Shown: positions 8,365 through 17,436 of the stretch, piece by piece
Layout: each line of letters starts with the position of its first letter
Position numbering within the stretch: the stretch's first letter is position 1
Translations under genes and position numbers: made by a program
The notes under the pieces: model-generated
What the model saw: only the letters and a program-made list of their open reading frames with translations
Database searches by the model: none
Told to the model about the DNA's origin: nothing
Assembly (NCBI RefSeq): GCF_003050745.1
Contig: NZ_QAOF01000001.1
Location: 310,001-374,000, forward strand
Origin: Sphingomonas sp. PP-CE-3G-477
Lineage (GTDB): Bacteria > Pseudomonadota > Alphaproteobacteria > Sphingomonadales > Sphingomonadaceae
Length of the DNA stretch: 64,000 nt
Reading direction: 5' to 3'

Positions 8365-8823
8365 TCAGCCGGCGCCTGGCTGCTTCTGTTCGTCCTCGTA
8401 GTCGGCATCGGTACCGATCTTGCCGTTGGCCTCGGCCTCGGCGATGCCCGACGTCTCAACGACTTCGATCGTGCGACCTTCGCTAGCGATCGCATGGGAC
8501 TCACGATCCGCATCGGGGTCGGCGGCGATCGTCGTACCGTTACCGCCACCCGAGCCAGCAACGCCGTTCGCCGCGCTGCCACGGTCTTCGCCGGCCTGAC
8601 CACCGCCGTGATAGGCGATGTCGGTCTGGCCGCCATGCGCCATGAAACCGGTGTTCGTCTCGGTCTTGCCGGCGTGCGGGTTGGGATAGGACCCACCACC
8701 GCTTTCGCCGCCCTCGCTGCGGCCGTGAACGTCATCGTTGCCGCGTGGCGAGCCCGAGACGCCGTCCGCTGCGCCCTTGCTCCTCGGATTGCCGGGCACG
8801 GGGGTATGAACCTTGTCACTCAT
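8365..8823 (-). CDS. Gly-rich, probably disordered stress-type protein
   Basis: 152 residues, start at the ATG at 8823 behind AAGGACC. It is very rich in Gly, Asp, Asn, Ser and His and almost free of large hydrophobics (GGESGGGSYPNPHAGKTETN), so it should be intrinsically disordered and soluble, like small desiccation-tolerance proteins. The C-terminal 40 residues are acidic. I do not recognise a named family. It is 86 bases upstream of the DUF892 gene on the same strand. Confidence 0.68.
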   Translation of the reverse strand: MSDKVHTPVPGNPRSKGAADGVSGSPRGNDDVHGRSEGGESGGGSYPNPHAGKTETNTGFMAHGGQTDIAYHGGGQAGEDRGSAANGVAGSGGGNGTTIAADPDADRESHAIASEGRTIEVVETSGIAEAEANGKIGTDADYEDEQKQPGAG

Positions 8824-8859
8824 CGGTAGGTCCTTCTGAATGTAGCGGATCAAAACGAA

Positions 8860-8900
8860 CCGAGCCGGTCCGCTCGACGGGAGCGGACCGGCTCGGGACG
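8860..8900 (-). terminator. Intrinsic terminator after the alcohol dehydrogenase
   Basis: A perfect 16-bp stem (CCGAGCCGGTCCGCTC and complement) with a 5-base loop lies eight bases after the dehydrogenase stop. On the minus strand it is followed by TTCGTTTT, so it works in that direction. Confidence 0.85.
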
Positions 8901-8903
8901 GGG

Positions 8904-10076
8904 TTACGGCCGCAACACGACCTTGATGACGCCGTCCTGCTTGTCGCGGAACTTCTGGTACATCTCGGGCGCATCCTCGAGGCTGGCCGGGTGCGTCACG
9001 ACGAAGCTCGGATCGATATCGCCCGCCTCGATCCGTGCGAGCAGCGGCTTGGTATAGGCCTGGACGTGCGTCTGGCCGGTCTTGATCGTCAGCCCCTTGT
9101 TCATCATCGCGCCGATCGGGATCTTATCGCCCATCCCGACATAGACGCCGGGGATCGACACCGTGCCGCCCATCCGGCAGCTCATGATCGCCTCGCGCAA
9201 CACGTGCACGCGGTCGGTCGCGAGGAACGTCGCCGCCTTCACCTTGTCGATCACCGCATCCATTGCGCCATGACCCGAAGCCTCGGCGCCGACCGCGTCG
9301 ATGCAGCTGTCGGGGCCACGGCCCTTGGTGCGGAACTGGAGTTCGTCATAGACGCTGTCGACTTCGGCGAAGTTGATCGTCTCCGCACCACCGGCCTCAG
9401 CCATCGCCAGACGCTCGGGCACCTCGTCGATCGCGATTACGCGGCCCGCGCCCAGCATCAACGCCGAGCGGATCGCGAACTGGCCGACCGGACCGCAGCC
9501 CCAGATCGCCACGGTATCGCCCGGCTCGATCTGCGCATTCTCGGCGGCCATGTAGCCGGTCGGGAAGATGTCGGAGAGGAACAGCGCCTGCTCGTCGGTA
9601 ACGCTGTCGGGCACCTTGATCGGTCCGATATCCGCCATCGGGACGCGCAGATACTCGGCCTGGCCGCCGCAATAGCCGCCCAGCATGTGGCTGAACCCGA
9701 ACAGGCCGGCCGGCGAATGGCCCATCGCCTTGATCGCCATTTCAGAGTTTGGATTGGTCCGCTCGCACGCCGAGAACAGCCCCTTGCGACAGAAGAAACA
9801 ATCGCCGCAACTGATCGTGAATGGCACGACGACGCGGTCGCCGATCTTCAGATTCGTGACTTCGGAGCCGAGCGCGACGACGACGCCCATGTTCTCGTGG
9901 CCAAGAATGTCGCCCGCCTGCATCGTCGGCTGGTATCCGTCAAGTAGATGCAGATCGGATCCGCAGATCGCGCAGGCCGTAACCTTGATGATCGCATCGC
10001 GCGGATGCTTGATCTCGGGATCGGCAACAGTATCGACGCGGACGTCACCTTTGCCATGCCAAACGAGTGCGCGCAT
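8904..10076 (-). CDS. Zinc-dependent alcohol dehydrogenase (MDR superfamily)
   Basis: 390 residues. Catalytic zinc ligands are in CAICGSDLH and GHENMGVV; the four-Cys structural zinc site is [16 protein letters not shown] nucleotide-binding glycine motif ([11 protein letters not shown]) begins near residue 190. The extended glycine-rich sequence and overall length resemble the formaldehyde-dehydrogenase-like MDR group that keeps tightly bound NAD, but the substrate cannot be assigned. It stands alone with its own terminator; a gene-free, AT-richer region of about 680 bases precedes it. Confidence 0.9.
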   Translation of the reverse strand: MRALVWHGKGDVRVDTVADPEIKHPRDAIIKVTACAICGSDLHLLDGYQPTMQAGDILGHENMGVVVALGSEVTNLKIGDRVVVPFTISCGDCFFCRKGLFSACERTNPNSEMAIKAMGHSPAGLFGFSHMLGGYCGGQAEYLRVPMADIGPIKVPDSVTDEQALFLSDIFPTGYMAAENAQIEPGDTVAIWGCGPVGQFAIRSALMLGAGRVIAIDEVPERLAMAEAGGAETINFAEVDSVYDELQFRTKGRGPDSCIDAVGAEASGHGAMDAVIDKVKAATFLATDRVHVLREAIMSCRMGGTVSIPGVYVGMGDKIPIGAMMNKGLTIKTGQTHVQAYTKPLLARIEAGDIDPSFVVTHPASLEDAPEMYQKFRDKQDGVIKVVLRP

Positions 10077-10757
10077 CGAAGCTTCTCCATTGTTGGTGTA
10101 ACTAATAAAATTGTGAAAATCGCGGATTTACGCAACACGTCGCCAAGTATGAAATTGGCACTGGTCAACCAAAAGGTGAAAACCGTGTCGAAATGGTTAG
10201 CGTGCAGCATTCGAAACCGTGAGTATTGTCACAGGGCTTGAGGGCGTGTTGGAAGGTATAGCGATCAGGGCGGCGTCATCGTTCCTGCACAAGCAAGAAT
10301 ATCCGTCATTTATATTTTATGCTGATTTCAATCAGTGGCGACTGAGTTGATCGATAATATACGGATCTGAAAAACTTCAGACTTCATAGATACTTAATGC
10401 GGTGGCGCTTCGGCGACCTCATTACGGTTGCGATATTGATGGTGTCTGGCTCGACAAGCGATGCGGTGAGGATCTTCGGTCTGTTGAGCTATCGCGACCC
10501 GGCGAATTGTCGCTCAATGCGAATTGGCAGGTAGGGCGGATTTCTACCGAGGCCGGTCATCGACATGGTCGAGAGGCCTAGCCCGCTTGAGTAGTGGTAG
10601 TCGCACGCGGAAAATCGTGGGTTTCGCGCTGCCTGCAGGGGCCTCGGTCGGTGCCGACATGAAGCCCCGATTTTACCGAGAGTCGTGCGGGAATATCGGT
10701 GGCTACCGGGGGGGACAAGGCTGGAGCCTTCAACTGACGCCCCCGGCTCCGACCGCT
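10077..10757. other. Gene-free, AT-richer stretch
   Basis: No convincing coding sequence here on either strand; base composition is visibly lower in GC than the flanks, especially 10300-10400. The part next to the dehydrogenase start should hold its promoter. It contains AACCAAAAGGTG at 10167-10178, the complement of 12 bases of the HxlR operator candidate at 2982-2993. A 45-codon frame near 10398 lacks a ribosome site. Confidence 0.6.
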
Positions 10758-11006
10758 TTAGTTGACGCCTTGCTTTCTGGCACCCACGATCATTTTCCGC
10801 GCGATCTGGCGGACGGCGTCGTCGTCCTTCGTGTCGTCGGCCGCCGGGTCGCCGAGGTGATCGAGGCTCTGCTCCATGAAGTCGAGCAGGCCGCTGTGGC
10901 GATCCTCGACATACTCCATCAGCTTGAACAGCAGATGCTCGGTGGCGATCTCGCGTCGACGAGCCTGCGTCGCAGTGTCCGGCGTTGCAGTATCCGGCGC
11001 GGTCAC
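10758..11006 (-). CDS. Small helical protein of unknown function
   Basis: 82 residues starting at GTG (11006), which overlaps the stop of the upstream gene by four bases (GTGA), so translation is probably coupled. Largely helical (REIATEHLLFKLMEYVEDRHSGLLDFM) with an acidic middle and a basic end. No signal or membrane helix. I do not recognise the family. Confidence 0.65.
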   Translation of the reverse strand: MTAPDTATPDTATQARRREIATEHLLFKLMEYVEDRHSGLLDFMEQSLDHLGDPAADDTKDDDAVRQIARKMIVGARKQGVN

Positions 11007-11305
11007 TTGGCCACCTGTTCCGACGCATCGAACTCGGCGAATGCCGCGCGTACTTCATCGGCGGTCGCATCGTCGGCGACGTCGACGGTCACGACGACCT
11101 TGCCGTTGAGTTCGGCGTCGTCGCGCGCCTCGGGGCTGGGCTCGCCGGCCTTGTTGTCGGACCCGTCTTCGGCCACGCCCGCGGTGTTCTCTTCGCCATC
11201 CGCCGCGATGACCACCTTCGCGCGGTCGATCTCGAACTGTTGTACCAGGCGCTCGACGGTCATTTCCGCGTCGCGCCGTGTGTCGAACTTTGCCGTCAAT
11301 TTCAT
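11003..11305 (-). CDS. Small two-part protein of unknown function
   Basis: 100 residues from the ATG at 11305. The N-terminal part (MKLTAKFDTRRDAEMTVERLVQQFEIDRAKVVIA) and the C-terminal part (VVVTVDVADDATADEVRAAFAEFDA) each look like a beta-alpha-beta half of a small ferredoxin-like fold, separated by an acidic linker. Such proteins are often annotated as stress-related in sphingomonads, but I cannot name it. It is the first gene of a two-gene overlap with 10758-11006. Confidence 0.65.
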   Translation of the reverse strand: MKLTAKFDTRRDAEMTVERLVQQFEIDRAKVVIAADGEENTAGVAEDGSDNKAGEPSPEARDDAELNGKVVVTVDVADDATADEVRAAFAEFDASEQVAK

Positions 11306-11481
11306 GATGCTAACCCTCAAGCCGGCATGGCTCGACAGGACAACCGCTCAGATCGCGGCTGGTGCCATGCGCCGTCCCGGTTTCGGCCGTCGTCCTCTTC
11401 GCACCAATTGACGTGGCGCGAAAATCGCAACATTCTGCGGGCGAAGCAATCGTCCAAAACCGAGTTCACGGGGCTGCATCG

Positions 11482-11637
11482 GTGCCACAACGCACGCTTG
11501 AACCTGATCAACGCCTCCGCGAGCATCTCGAAGATGCGCTGGCCGAAGCCGACAGCCTGGGGTGGACTGTGGTCGCAGCGCTCATCTCCGAGGCGCTCGA
11601 TGCGCTCGGGCCCCCCGCGACCGCGCGGATCGGGTAG
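11482..11637 (+). CDS. Small helical protein, start uncertain
   Basis: 51 residues from a GTG at 11482; the frame stays open upstream to a GTG at 11362 (91 residues). The conserved-looking part is LREHLEDALAEADSLGWTVVAALISEALDAL, an amphipathic two-helix unit of a kind I associate with short sphingomonad proteins. No clear ribosome site for either start, hence the modest confidence. It converges on the SRAP gene. Confidence 0.45.
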   Translation: MPQRTLEPDQRLREHLEDALAEADSLGWTVVAALISEALDALGPPATARIG

Positions 11638-11653
11638 GTCCATCACCGATCGG

Positions 11654-12301
11654 TCAGGCGGCCTCACGCGTCGGGAATACCGGGCCACGCACGGTCATCG
11701 CGCCCGCCGGATACGGACGCTGTAGCGCGACGGCATCGTCGTAGCTGCCGGTCAGCCAGCGTTCTTGGTCGTCGGGGCGGAGGATCGTGATCATCGCCTT
11801 CGGATGGATCGGCGCGACGAGCGCGTTGGTGTCGCACGTCACCATGGCGAAATAGCGCTGATCGCCGACCTGACGCCAGAAGCCGGCAACCGCGAACACC
11901 GGCTGGTCGGTGACCGCAAACCACATCTCGCCCTTGATCGGCTTCTTGCCGTCGCCGAGATCGGTCGGCTGGCGCGCCCATTCGCAGAATTCGGTCAGCG
12001 GAATGAGGCACCGGTTCGCCGGATCGGTGACGAGCGAACGCCATTGCGGAAGGTGGAGGCTGCGCACGTTCGTCTGCGCGACCTTGCGACCGGCCTGCCT
12101 CGCCTGACCGGCCAGGACGTCCCACTCCATCACGTCGAGCCCGCGACGCCCGCCATCGTTGCGCACGACATAGGCCCTGCCGAACGGACGCAGTTCCTTC
12201 GGATCGAACCGGTTGTCCATCGGCTTCGTCGTCAGCCAGTCCGCACCGAAGCGCTCGGTGATAGTCTCCGGTTCGCCGTCGAACCGAGCGCGATTACACA
12301 T
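11654..12301 (-). CDS. SOS response-associated peptidase (SRAP; YedK/HMCES family)
   Basis: 215 residues. Cys2 after the initiator Met (MCNRARF) is the residue that bonds abasic sites in single-stranded DNA; the active-site Glu is in LTEFCEWA and the His in IHPKAMITIL, the usual triad. SRAP proteins shield abasic sites as DNA-protein crosslinks at replication forks. The WRSLV and NRCLIP stretches are also family features. Three bases separate it from the upstream gene at 12305, so the two are probably one transcript. Confidence 0.93.
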   Translation of the reverse strand: MCNRARFDGEPETITERFGADWLTTKPMDNRFDPKELRPFGRAYVVRNDGGRRGLDVMEWDVLAGQARQAGRKVAQTNVRSLHLPQWRSLVTDPANRCLIPLTEFCEWARQPTDLGDGKKPIKGEMWFAVTDQPVFAVAGFWRQVGDQRYFAMVTCDTNALVAPIHPKAMITILRPDDQERWLTGSYDDAVALQRPYPAGAMTVRGPVFPTREAA

Positions 12302-12304
12302 CGA

Positions 12305-12640
12305 TCAGGATCCGAGGCCACGACGCTTGATCTCGCCGAGCAGTGCTTCGGCGACGGGATGGCCGACTTCGCCACCGGATTGCGTATAGGCGTTCGTGAG
12401 ATCCGCATCGGACGCGGTGTTGAGCAGGTCGCGGACTTCGGCGCTGAACATGTCGACTTCGCCAGCCGCGGCATCTGCCGCCTCGACGCTGGTGACGGCG
12501 GGCTCGTCGCCCGGCGCGGGCGCATGCGCCATCACGGCGTCCTGTTTGAACAGGTCGAATGCATCGGCGGCTTCGCTGCGTTCTTCGAGAGCGATTTCGA
12601 GCCGCGTGAACAGATCGAGCGGGGAGGCTGTGTTTTCCAT
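12305..12640 (-). CDS. Acidic protein of unknown function, co-transcribed with SRAP
   Basis: 111 residues, acidic and helical (FTRLEIALEERSEAADAFDLFKQD at the N-terminus, DADLTNAYTQSGGEVGHPVAEALLGEIKRRG at the C-terminus). No motif I recognise. Its stop is three bases before the SRAP start, which suggests a shared transcript and perhaps a DNA-damage setting. Confidence 0.6.
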   Translation of the reverse strand: MENTASPLDLFTRLEIALEERSEAADAFDLFKQDAVMAHAPAPGDEPAVTSVEAADAAAGEVDMFSAEVRDLLNTASDADLTNAYTQSGGEVGHPVAEALLGEIKRRGLGS

Positions 12641-12725
12641 CGCGCCAGCCTAAGCGCGGTTCGGCGCCCTACGCAATACGGCACCGTCTCAGATCGGTAT
12701 CCAGCGTTTCCCGGCCGATAGCGGT

Positions 12726-12926
12726 TCACGCCGGCGAGACACCGTCGGCGTTGACGAGGTCGGGGCCGACGAGCGTGCCGATCAGGCGCACGCGTTTTTC
12801 GACGAGGTCGACGGGCGTGCGGTGCAGCTCGAGTTCGAACCGGCCACCGGCGTCACGACGCAGATAGAATGCGCCGCCATCGCGGACGAGCAGCCCGACC
12901 TCGTTGATCCTGGTACCGACGTCCAT
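12726..12926 (-). CDS. Small beta-rich protein, DUF5818-like
   Basis: 66 residues from the ATG at 12926; a second ATG at 12947 adds seven basic residues. The sequence (EVGLLVRDGGAFYLRRDAGGRFELEL, then KRVRLIGTLVGPDLV) has the form of short sphingomonad DUF5818-like proteins, a small all-beta domain. Function unknown. The family assignment is from memory of its pattern. Confidence 0.62.
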   Translation of the reverse strand: MDVGTRINEVGLLVRDGGAFYLRRDAGGRFELELHRTPVDLVEKRVRLIGTLVGPDLVNADGVSPA

Positions 12927-13104
12927 CTTCCGTTCCCGCCTCGTCATCGTCTCGATTTTCGTGAAGCCTCTGCCACGAGCCCTGTCGCGCCTACAGTGGT
13001 TTTCGCTGATAAGATCGTGGAGCGGGAGATTTGCGGGAACAGAAGGCGACGGCCGGTTGTACCATCTTGCGTGGTCGATCAGACGGCGGACCGCAGGAGT
13101 ATCC

Positions 13105-13851
13105 ATGAGCGCGCGCGAGATTTCTTCTGGTGAGACCGACGGGGCCAGGGTCCCTTTCGACACGACCCCTCTGGACCCGGCCCCCCTCCTCGACGTGCGG
13201 GCGCTGACCAAGTCGGTGCCGGGCCCGCGCCGACTGTTTCGAAACCTCGATCTGGCGGTTCGCGGTGGTGAACTCGTGGCGATCATCGGCGAGTCCGGGG
13301 TCGGCAAATCGACGTTGCTCAACATCCTCGCCGGTCTCGACGACGCGGATGGCGGCAGCGTCGCGATCGATGGCGTCGACCTGGCCGCGCTCGACGAAAC
13401 CGCGCGCACCAGGCTTCGTCGGGAACGGATCGGCTTCGTGTTCCAGGCCTTCCATATCCTGCCCTATCTGACCTTGCGCCAGAACGTCGCGCTGCCGCTC
13501 GCCTTGGTATCGCCGGACGCTGCGGCCGCCGATCGCCGTGCCGAGCATATGCTCGATGCTGTCGGCCTGGGCGGGCGAGGCGATGGCTATGCCCGCGATC
13601 TTTCGGGGGGCGAACTGCAACGCGTCGCGATCGCGCGCGCGCTGGTGCACCGGCCCGCGCTGATCCTGGCGGACGAGCCGACCGGGAACCTCGATCCGGA
13701 GACTGCGGCGCGCGTGCTGGCGCTGTTTGCCGACGCGGTGCGGGGGCATGGCGCGGCCGGCGTGATGGTGACGCATTCGGAGGCGAGTGCCGCGATGGCG
13801 GACCGCGTGCTGACGCTCGGGGCGGAAGGGTTGGTCGACCGGCGTGGCTGA
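13105..13851 (+). CDS. ABC transporter ATP-binding protein (LolD/MacB type)
   Basis: 248 residues. Walker A is GESGVGKST, the Q-loop is in FVFQAFHILPYLTL, the signature is LSGGELQR, Walker B is LILADEPTGNLD and the switch His is in VMVTHSE. The DEPTGNLD form and short length are those of ATPases that work with FtsX-type permeases (LolD, MacB, FtsE). GCAGGAGT precedes the ATG at 13105. It overlaps the permease gene by eight bases and forms a three-gene operon with it and the AttH-like gene. Confidence 0.93.
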   Translation: MSAREISSGETDGARVPFDTTPLDPAPLLDVRALTKSVPGPRRLFRNLDLAVRGGELVAIIGESGVGKSTLLNILAGLDDADGGSVAIDGVDLAALDETARTRLRRERIGFVFQAFHILPYLTLRQNVALPLALVSPDAAAADRRAEHMLDAVGLGGRGDGYARDLSGGELQRVAIARALVHRPALILADEPTGNLDPETAARVLALFADAVRGHGAAGVMVTHSEASAAMADRVLTLGAEGLVDRRG

Positions 13852-16369
13852 TCGGGCCGGGGGATTTTCGGGCAGGCTTGCGCTGCGCTGGCTGATCGGT
13901 GGCGAGTGGCGCTTCCATCCCGCGCGCTTCCTGATGACCGCGGTGTCGATCGCGGTCGGCGTCGCGCTGGGCTTTGCCGTCCACCTCGTCAACGGGTCCG
14001 CGCTGGCCTCGTTCGACGGGGCGATGCGCGGGATCAGCGGCGCCGCCGAACTGTCGATCCGCGCGACCAGTCCGCTCGGCTTCGACGAACGCGTCTACCC
14101 GCGGGTGGCGACCGCGGGTGGCGTCGCCGACACCAGTCCGGTCGTCAGCCTGGATGCGCGGATCGGCCGCGTTCGCGTCACGCTGCTGGGGGTCGACGTG
14201 ATCCGCGCCGCGGCGGTCACCCCGTCGCTGATCGGCTTGCGTGCCTCTGGACCGGATACGCAGAACGATGCCGTCTTCGACGAGGCTGCGCTGTTCCTTT
14301 CGCGCCGTGCGCTGATGCAAACCGGAGCACGGGTAGGATCGGTGGTCACGGTCGTCGCGAACGGCCGGACGGTGCCGTTGCGGATCGCGGGTACGCTGCC
14401 CGCCACCGACGATGCGACGATCGGCGTGATCGACATCGCCGCGGCGCAATGGCGGTTCGGCAGGCTGGGCCGGATCGACCGGCTCGACCTCGCGCTGTCC
14501 GATCGCGCCGCGGCCGAGCCCGCGCTGCGTGCGCTGTTGCCGGCGGATGCCGTGCTCTCCACCCCCGAGAAGCAGAATGCGCAGGGTGACGCCCTGTCGC
14601 GCGCCTATCGCGTCAACCTCGACATGCTGGCGCTGGTTGCGCTGCTGACGGGCGGCTTCCTGGTGTATTCCGCGCAATCGCTGTCGGTGGTGCGTCGCCA
14701 GCGTGCGTTCGCGCTGCTGCGGACGCTGGGCATGCCGCGCGGTGGCGTAATGGCGGCGGTCGTCGTCGAAGGCGTCGCGATCGGCGTGGTCGGGTCGGCG
14801 GTCGGATTGCTGGCGGGCTACGGCCTGGCATGGGCGGCGCTGCACTGTTTCGGGGGCGATCTCGGCGCGGGGTATTTCGCCGGGGGCCATTCGCAGGTCG
14901 TGTTCCAACCGCTGGCCGCGATGGTCTTTTTCGCCCTCGGCCTGCTCGCGGCGTGCCTGGGGAGCGCGTTGCCCGCGCGCGTCGCGGCACGCGCCGCACC
15001 GGCCGCCGCGCTCAAGAACGTCGGCGACGTGATCGATCCCCGGCAGCGGATCGCGTGGTGGCCGGCCGCAGCCTTGCTCGTCGCAGGCGCCGGCGCGGCG
15101 GTCTTGCCCGCGGTCGGCGGGCTGCCGCTGTTCGGCTTTGCGGGGATGGCGCTGATGCTCGCGGGGGGCGTGGCGGGCGTGCCGTGGTTCGCGCGGACGT
15201 TGCTCGCGCCGCTCGCTCGTCGCGGCGCAGCGAACGTGCCGCGCCTGCTGGCCGTGCGCCATCTGCACGGCGCGCCCGGCGAAGCGGCCACCGCGTTGTG
15301 CGGGATCGTCGCCTCGACCGCGCTGATGATCGCGATGGCGACAATGGTGACAAGCTTCCGGGGCGCGGTCGACGACTGGCTGGGCGACGTGCTCGGTGCC
15401 GACCTGTATGCGCGAACGACGGCGGGAGCATCGTTCGATCCGGCGACGCGTACGAGGCTCGCCGCGACGCCCGGGATCGCACGCGTCGCCTTCAGCCGGC
15501 AGCTGCCGCTGACGATCGCCGCCGACCGCCCCCCGGTCAGCCTGATCGCGCGGCCCGAGCGCAACGGCCGCGATCCCCTGCTGGTGCTGATCGATCGTGC
15601 GCCGAGCGTGCCGGCCGGCGCGTTGCCGGTCTGGGTGTCCGAGCCCGCTCAGCGTCTGTACGGCTGGGAGCCGGGCGACACGATCGCGTTGCCCATCGCC
15701 GGCCGTACACGCTTTTTCGTCGCCGGCGTCTGGCGCGATTACGGCCGGCAGGCGGGCGCGGTGCTGATCGACGAGGCGGATTATCAGCGCCTTACCGGCG
15801 ACGAGGGGCGCGACGAGATATCGGTGATGGTGACGCCCGGACAGGACGCCGATCGCGTTGCCGCGGGCCTGACCGCGCGGCTTCCCACGGCGCTGCGCGA
15901 ACAGGTCGAAATCACCCGGCCGGCAACCTTGCGAAAACTCGCGCTCACGCTGTTCGACCGCAGCTTTGCCGTCACCTACCTGCTCGAGGCGGTGGCGATC
16001 CTGGTCGGGTTGGCGGGTGTCGCGGCGACGATGTCCGCACAGACGATCGCGCGCGAACGCGAATTCGGCATGCTCCGGCACCTCGGCCTGACCCGCCGCC
16101 AGCTGATGTCGATGCTGGCGACGGAGGGTGCGATCGTCGGGTTGACGGGGGCGCTGGCGGGCATCGGCCTGGGGCTGGTGCTGGCACAAGTGCTGATCCA
16201 CGTCATCAACCCGCAGTCGTTCAACTGGACGATGACGACGCGCATCCCGGTCGGCACGCTGTTCGGCGTGGCCGCGGCGCTGACCGGTGCGGCGGCATTG
16301 ACTGCGGTGCTGGCAGGGCGACGCGCGACGGCGCGCAGCGCGATCACGTCGGTTCGGGAGGATTGGTGA
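13844..16369 (+). CDS. FtsX-family ABC permease with duplicated FtsX unit
   Basis: 841 residues from a GTG that overlaps the ATPase stop. An N-terminal anchor helix (FLMTAVSIAVGVALGF) is followed by a large periplasmic domain, a membrane block of several helices about residues 255-420, a second periplasmic domain, and a last three-helix block about 700-830. This double arrangement is that of the YbbP-like permeases, which work as one polypeptide with two ATPase copies. They extract or move hydrophobic cargo at the outer face of the inner membrane rather than pump across it. Confidence 0.9.
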   Translation: MADRAGGFSGRLALRWLIGGEWRFHPARFLMTAVSIAVGVALGFAVHLVNGSALASFDGAMRGISGAAELSIRATSPLGFDERVYPRVATAGGVADTSPVVSLDARIGRVRVTLLGVDVIRAAAVTPSLIGLRASGPDTQNDAVFDEAALFLSRRALMQTGARVGSVVTVVANGRTVPLRIAGTLPATDDATIGVIDIAAAQWRFGRLGRIDRLDLALSDRAAAEPALRALLPADAVLSTPEKQNAQGDALSRAYRVNLDMLALVALLTGGFLVYSAQSLSVVRRQRAFALLRTLGMPRGGVMAAVVVEGVAIGVVGSAVGLLAGYGLAWAALHCFGGDLGAGYFAGGHSQVVFQPLAAMVFFALGLLAACLGSALPARVAARAAPAAALKNVGDVIDPRQRIAWWPAAALLVAGAGAAVLPAVGGLPLFGFAGMALMLAGGVAGVPWFARTLLAPLARRGAANVPRLLAVRHLHGAPGEAATALCGIVASTALMIAMATMVTSFRGAVDDWLGDVLGADLYARTTAGASFDPATRTRLAATPGIARVAFSRQLPLTIAADRPPVSLIARPERNGRDPLLVLIDRAPSVPAGALPVWVSEPAQRLYGWEPGDTIALPIAGRTRFFVAGVWRDYGRQAGAVLIDEADYQRLTGDEGRDEISVMVTPGQDADRVAAGLTARLPTALREQVEITRPATLRKLALTLFDRSFAVTYLLEAVAILVGLAGVAATMSAQTIAREREFGMLRHLGLTRRQLMSMLATEGAIVGLTGALAGIGLGLVLAQVLIHVINPQSFNWTMTTRIPVGTLFGVAAALTGAAALTAVLAGRRATARSAITSVREDW

Positions 16370-17436
16370 TGCGGCGCACGTTGATGATGGCCGGCTTGCT
16401 GGCCGCGGTTGCCGTGGCGGCACCCGCGGCCACGCCGTATCCGCAGGTGAAGCCGGGTATCGTACTGCGCTTTCCCGGCGACCACGGCGCGCATCCGGCG
16501 TTCCGGACCGAATGGTGGTACGTCACCGGCTGGCTGAAAACCGCAGATGGCAAGCATCTCGGTTTCCAGGTGACCTTCTTCCGCACGCGGCCCCCCGTCG
16601 ATCCCGCAAACCCGAGCCGGTTCGCGGCGCGGCAGGTGCTCTTCGCGCACGCCGCGCTGTCCGACCCGGCGACCGGGCGCCTGCTCCACGGCGAGCGCGC
16701 CGCGCGGCAGGGCTTCGGTCTGGCATCGGCGCGGACCGACGATGCGGACGTGGCGATCCGCGACTGGCAGCTTCGCCGAGGCGCGGATGGCCGCTGGCGC
16801 ACGCGCGTGACGGCGGATGGCTTTCAACTCGCGCTCGCCTTCCAGCCGACCCAGCCACCGCTGCCGCAGGGGCAGGGCGGCTATAGCCGGAAGGGGCCGC
16901 GCCCGGAGGAAGCGAGCTATTATTACTCGATCCCGCATCTGCGTGTCGCGGGCACCGTCACGCGCGCCGGCCGCCCCGTCGCGGTCACCGGCGAAGCATG
17001 GCTCGATCGCGAATGGTCGTCCAACTACCTTGCCCCGGCCGCGCAAGGCTGGGACTGGACCGGCCTCAATTTCGACGACGGCTCCGCGCTGATGGCGTTC
17101 GGGATACGGCGCAAGGGCGGCGGCACTTTGTGGGCGGGCGGCGCGCTACGCCGTGCCGATGGGCGGACCATGGTGCTCGGACCCGGCGACGTGGCCTTCC
17201 GGCCAGTCGCGACATGGCGGAGCCGCGCGACCGGCGCCGTCTATCCGGTCATGCAGGATCTCAGCATCAGGGTCGGCGGCAAGGTCACGACCCGCCGGCT
17301 GACGCCGATGTTCGCCGCGCAGGAACTCGACGCACGGCGAAGCGGACTGCCCGTCTATTGGGAGGGCGCGGTGCGGACGCCCGGAGGCCGCGGCTATCTG
17401 GAACTGACCGGCTACGACAAGGCGCTGGCGATGTAG
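16369..17436 (+). CDS. AttH/CrtC-like lipocalin-domain protein
   Basis: 355 residues, start overlapping the permease stop by one base (TGATG). A signal peptide (LMMAGLLAAVAVAAPAAT) is followed by the AttH/CrtC fold: FRTEWWYVTGWL, LGFQVTFFRT, and the SYYYSIPHLRV and EAWLDREWSS stretches. The family name comes from AttH of Agrobacterium and from carotenoid 1,2-hydratase CrtC. Linkage to an ATPase/FtsX pair is the AttEFGH arrangement, so a periplasmic partner of that transporter handling a hydrophobic molecule is more likely than carotenoid hydration. Confidence 0.88.
   Translation: MRRTLMMAGLLAAVAVAAPAATPYPQVKPGIVLRFPGDHGAHPAFRTEWWYVTGWLKTADGKHLGFQVTFFRTRPPVDPANPSRFAARQVLFAHAALSDPATGRLLHGERAARQGFGLASARTDDADVAIRDWQLRRGADGRWRTRVTADGFQLALAFQPTQPPLPQGQGGYSRKGPRPEEASYYYSIPHLRVAGTVTRAGRPVAVTGEAWLDREWSSNYLAPAAQGWDWTGLNFDDGSALMAFGIRRKGGGTLWAGGALRRADGRTMVLGPGDVAFRPVATWRSRATGAVYPVMQDLSIRVGGKVTTRRLTPMFAAQELDARRSGLPVYWEGAVRTPGGRGYLELTGYDKALAM

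Noticed and set aside
10398..10535. 45-codon frame in the AT-rich gap
   Set aside because: No ribosome site and no conserved-looking sequence; another frame here (HYGCDIDGVWLDK) is suggestive of a small protein but lacks a start.
13319..16423. Very long open frame antisense to the ABC ATPase and permease
   Set aside because: Its product is Arg/Pro-rich without any fold, a shadow of GC-rich codon use; the sense strand has clear ABC motifs.
16369..17436. Carotenoid 1,2-hydratase (CrtC) as the function of the lipocalin-type protein
   Set aside because: The gene is tied to an FtsX-type ABC system and no carotenoid genes are nearby; the AttH reading fits better.
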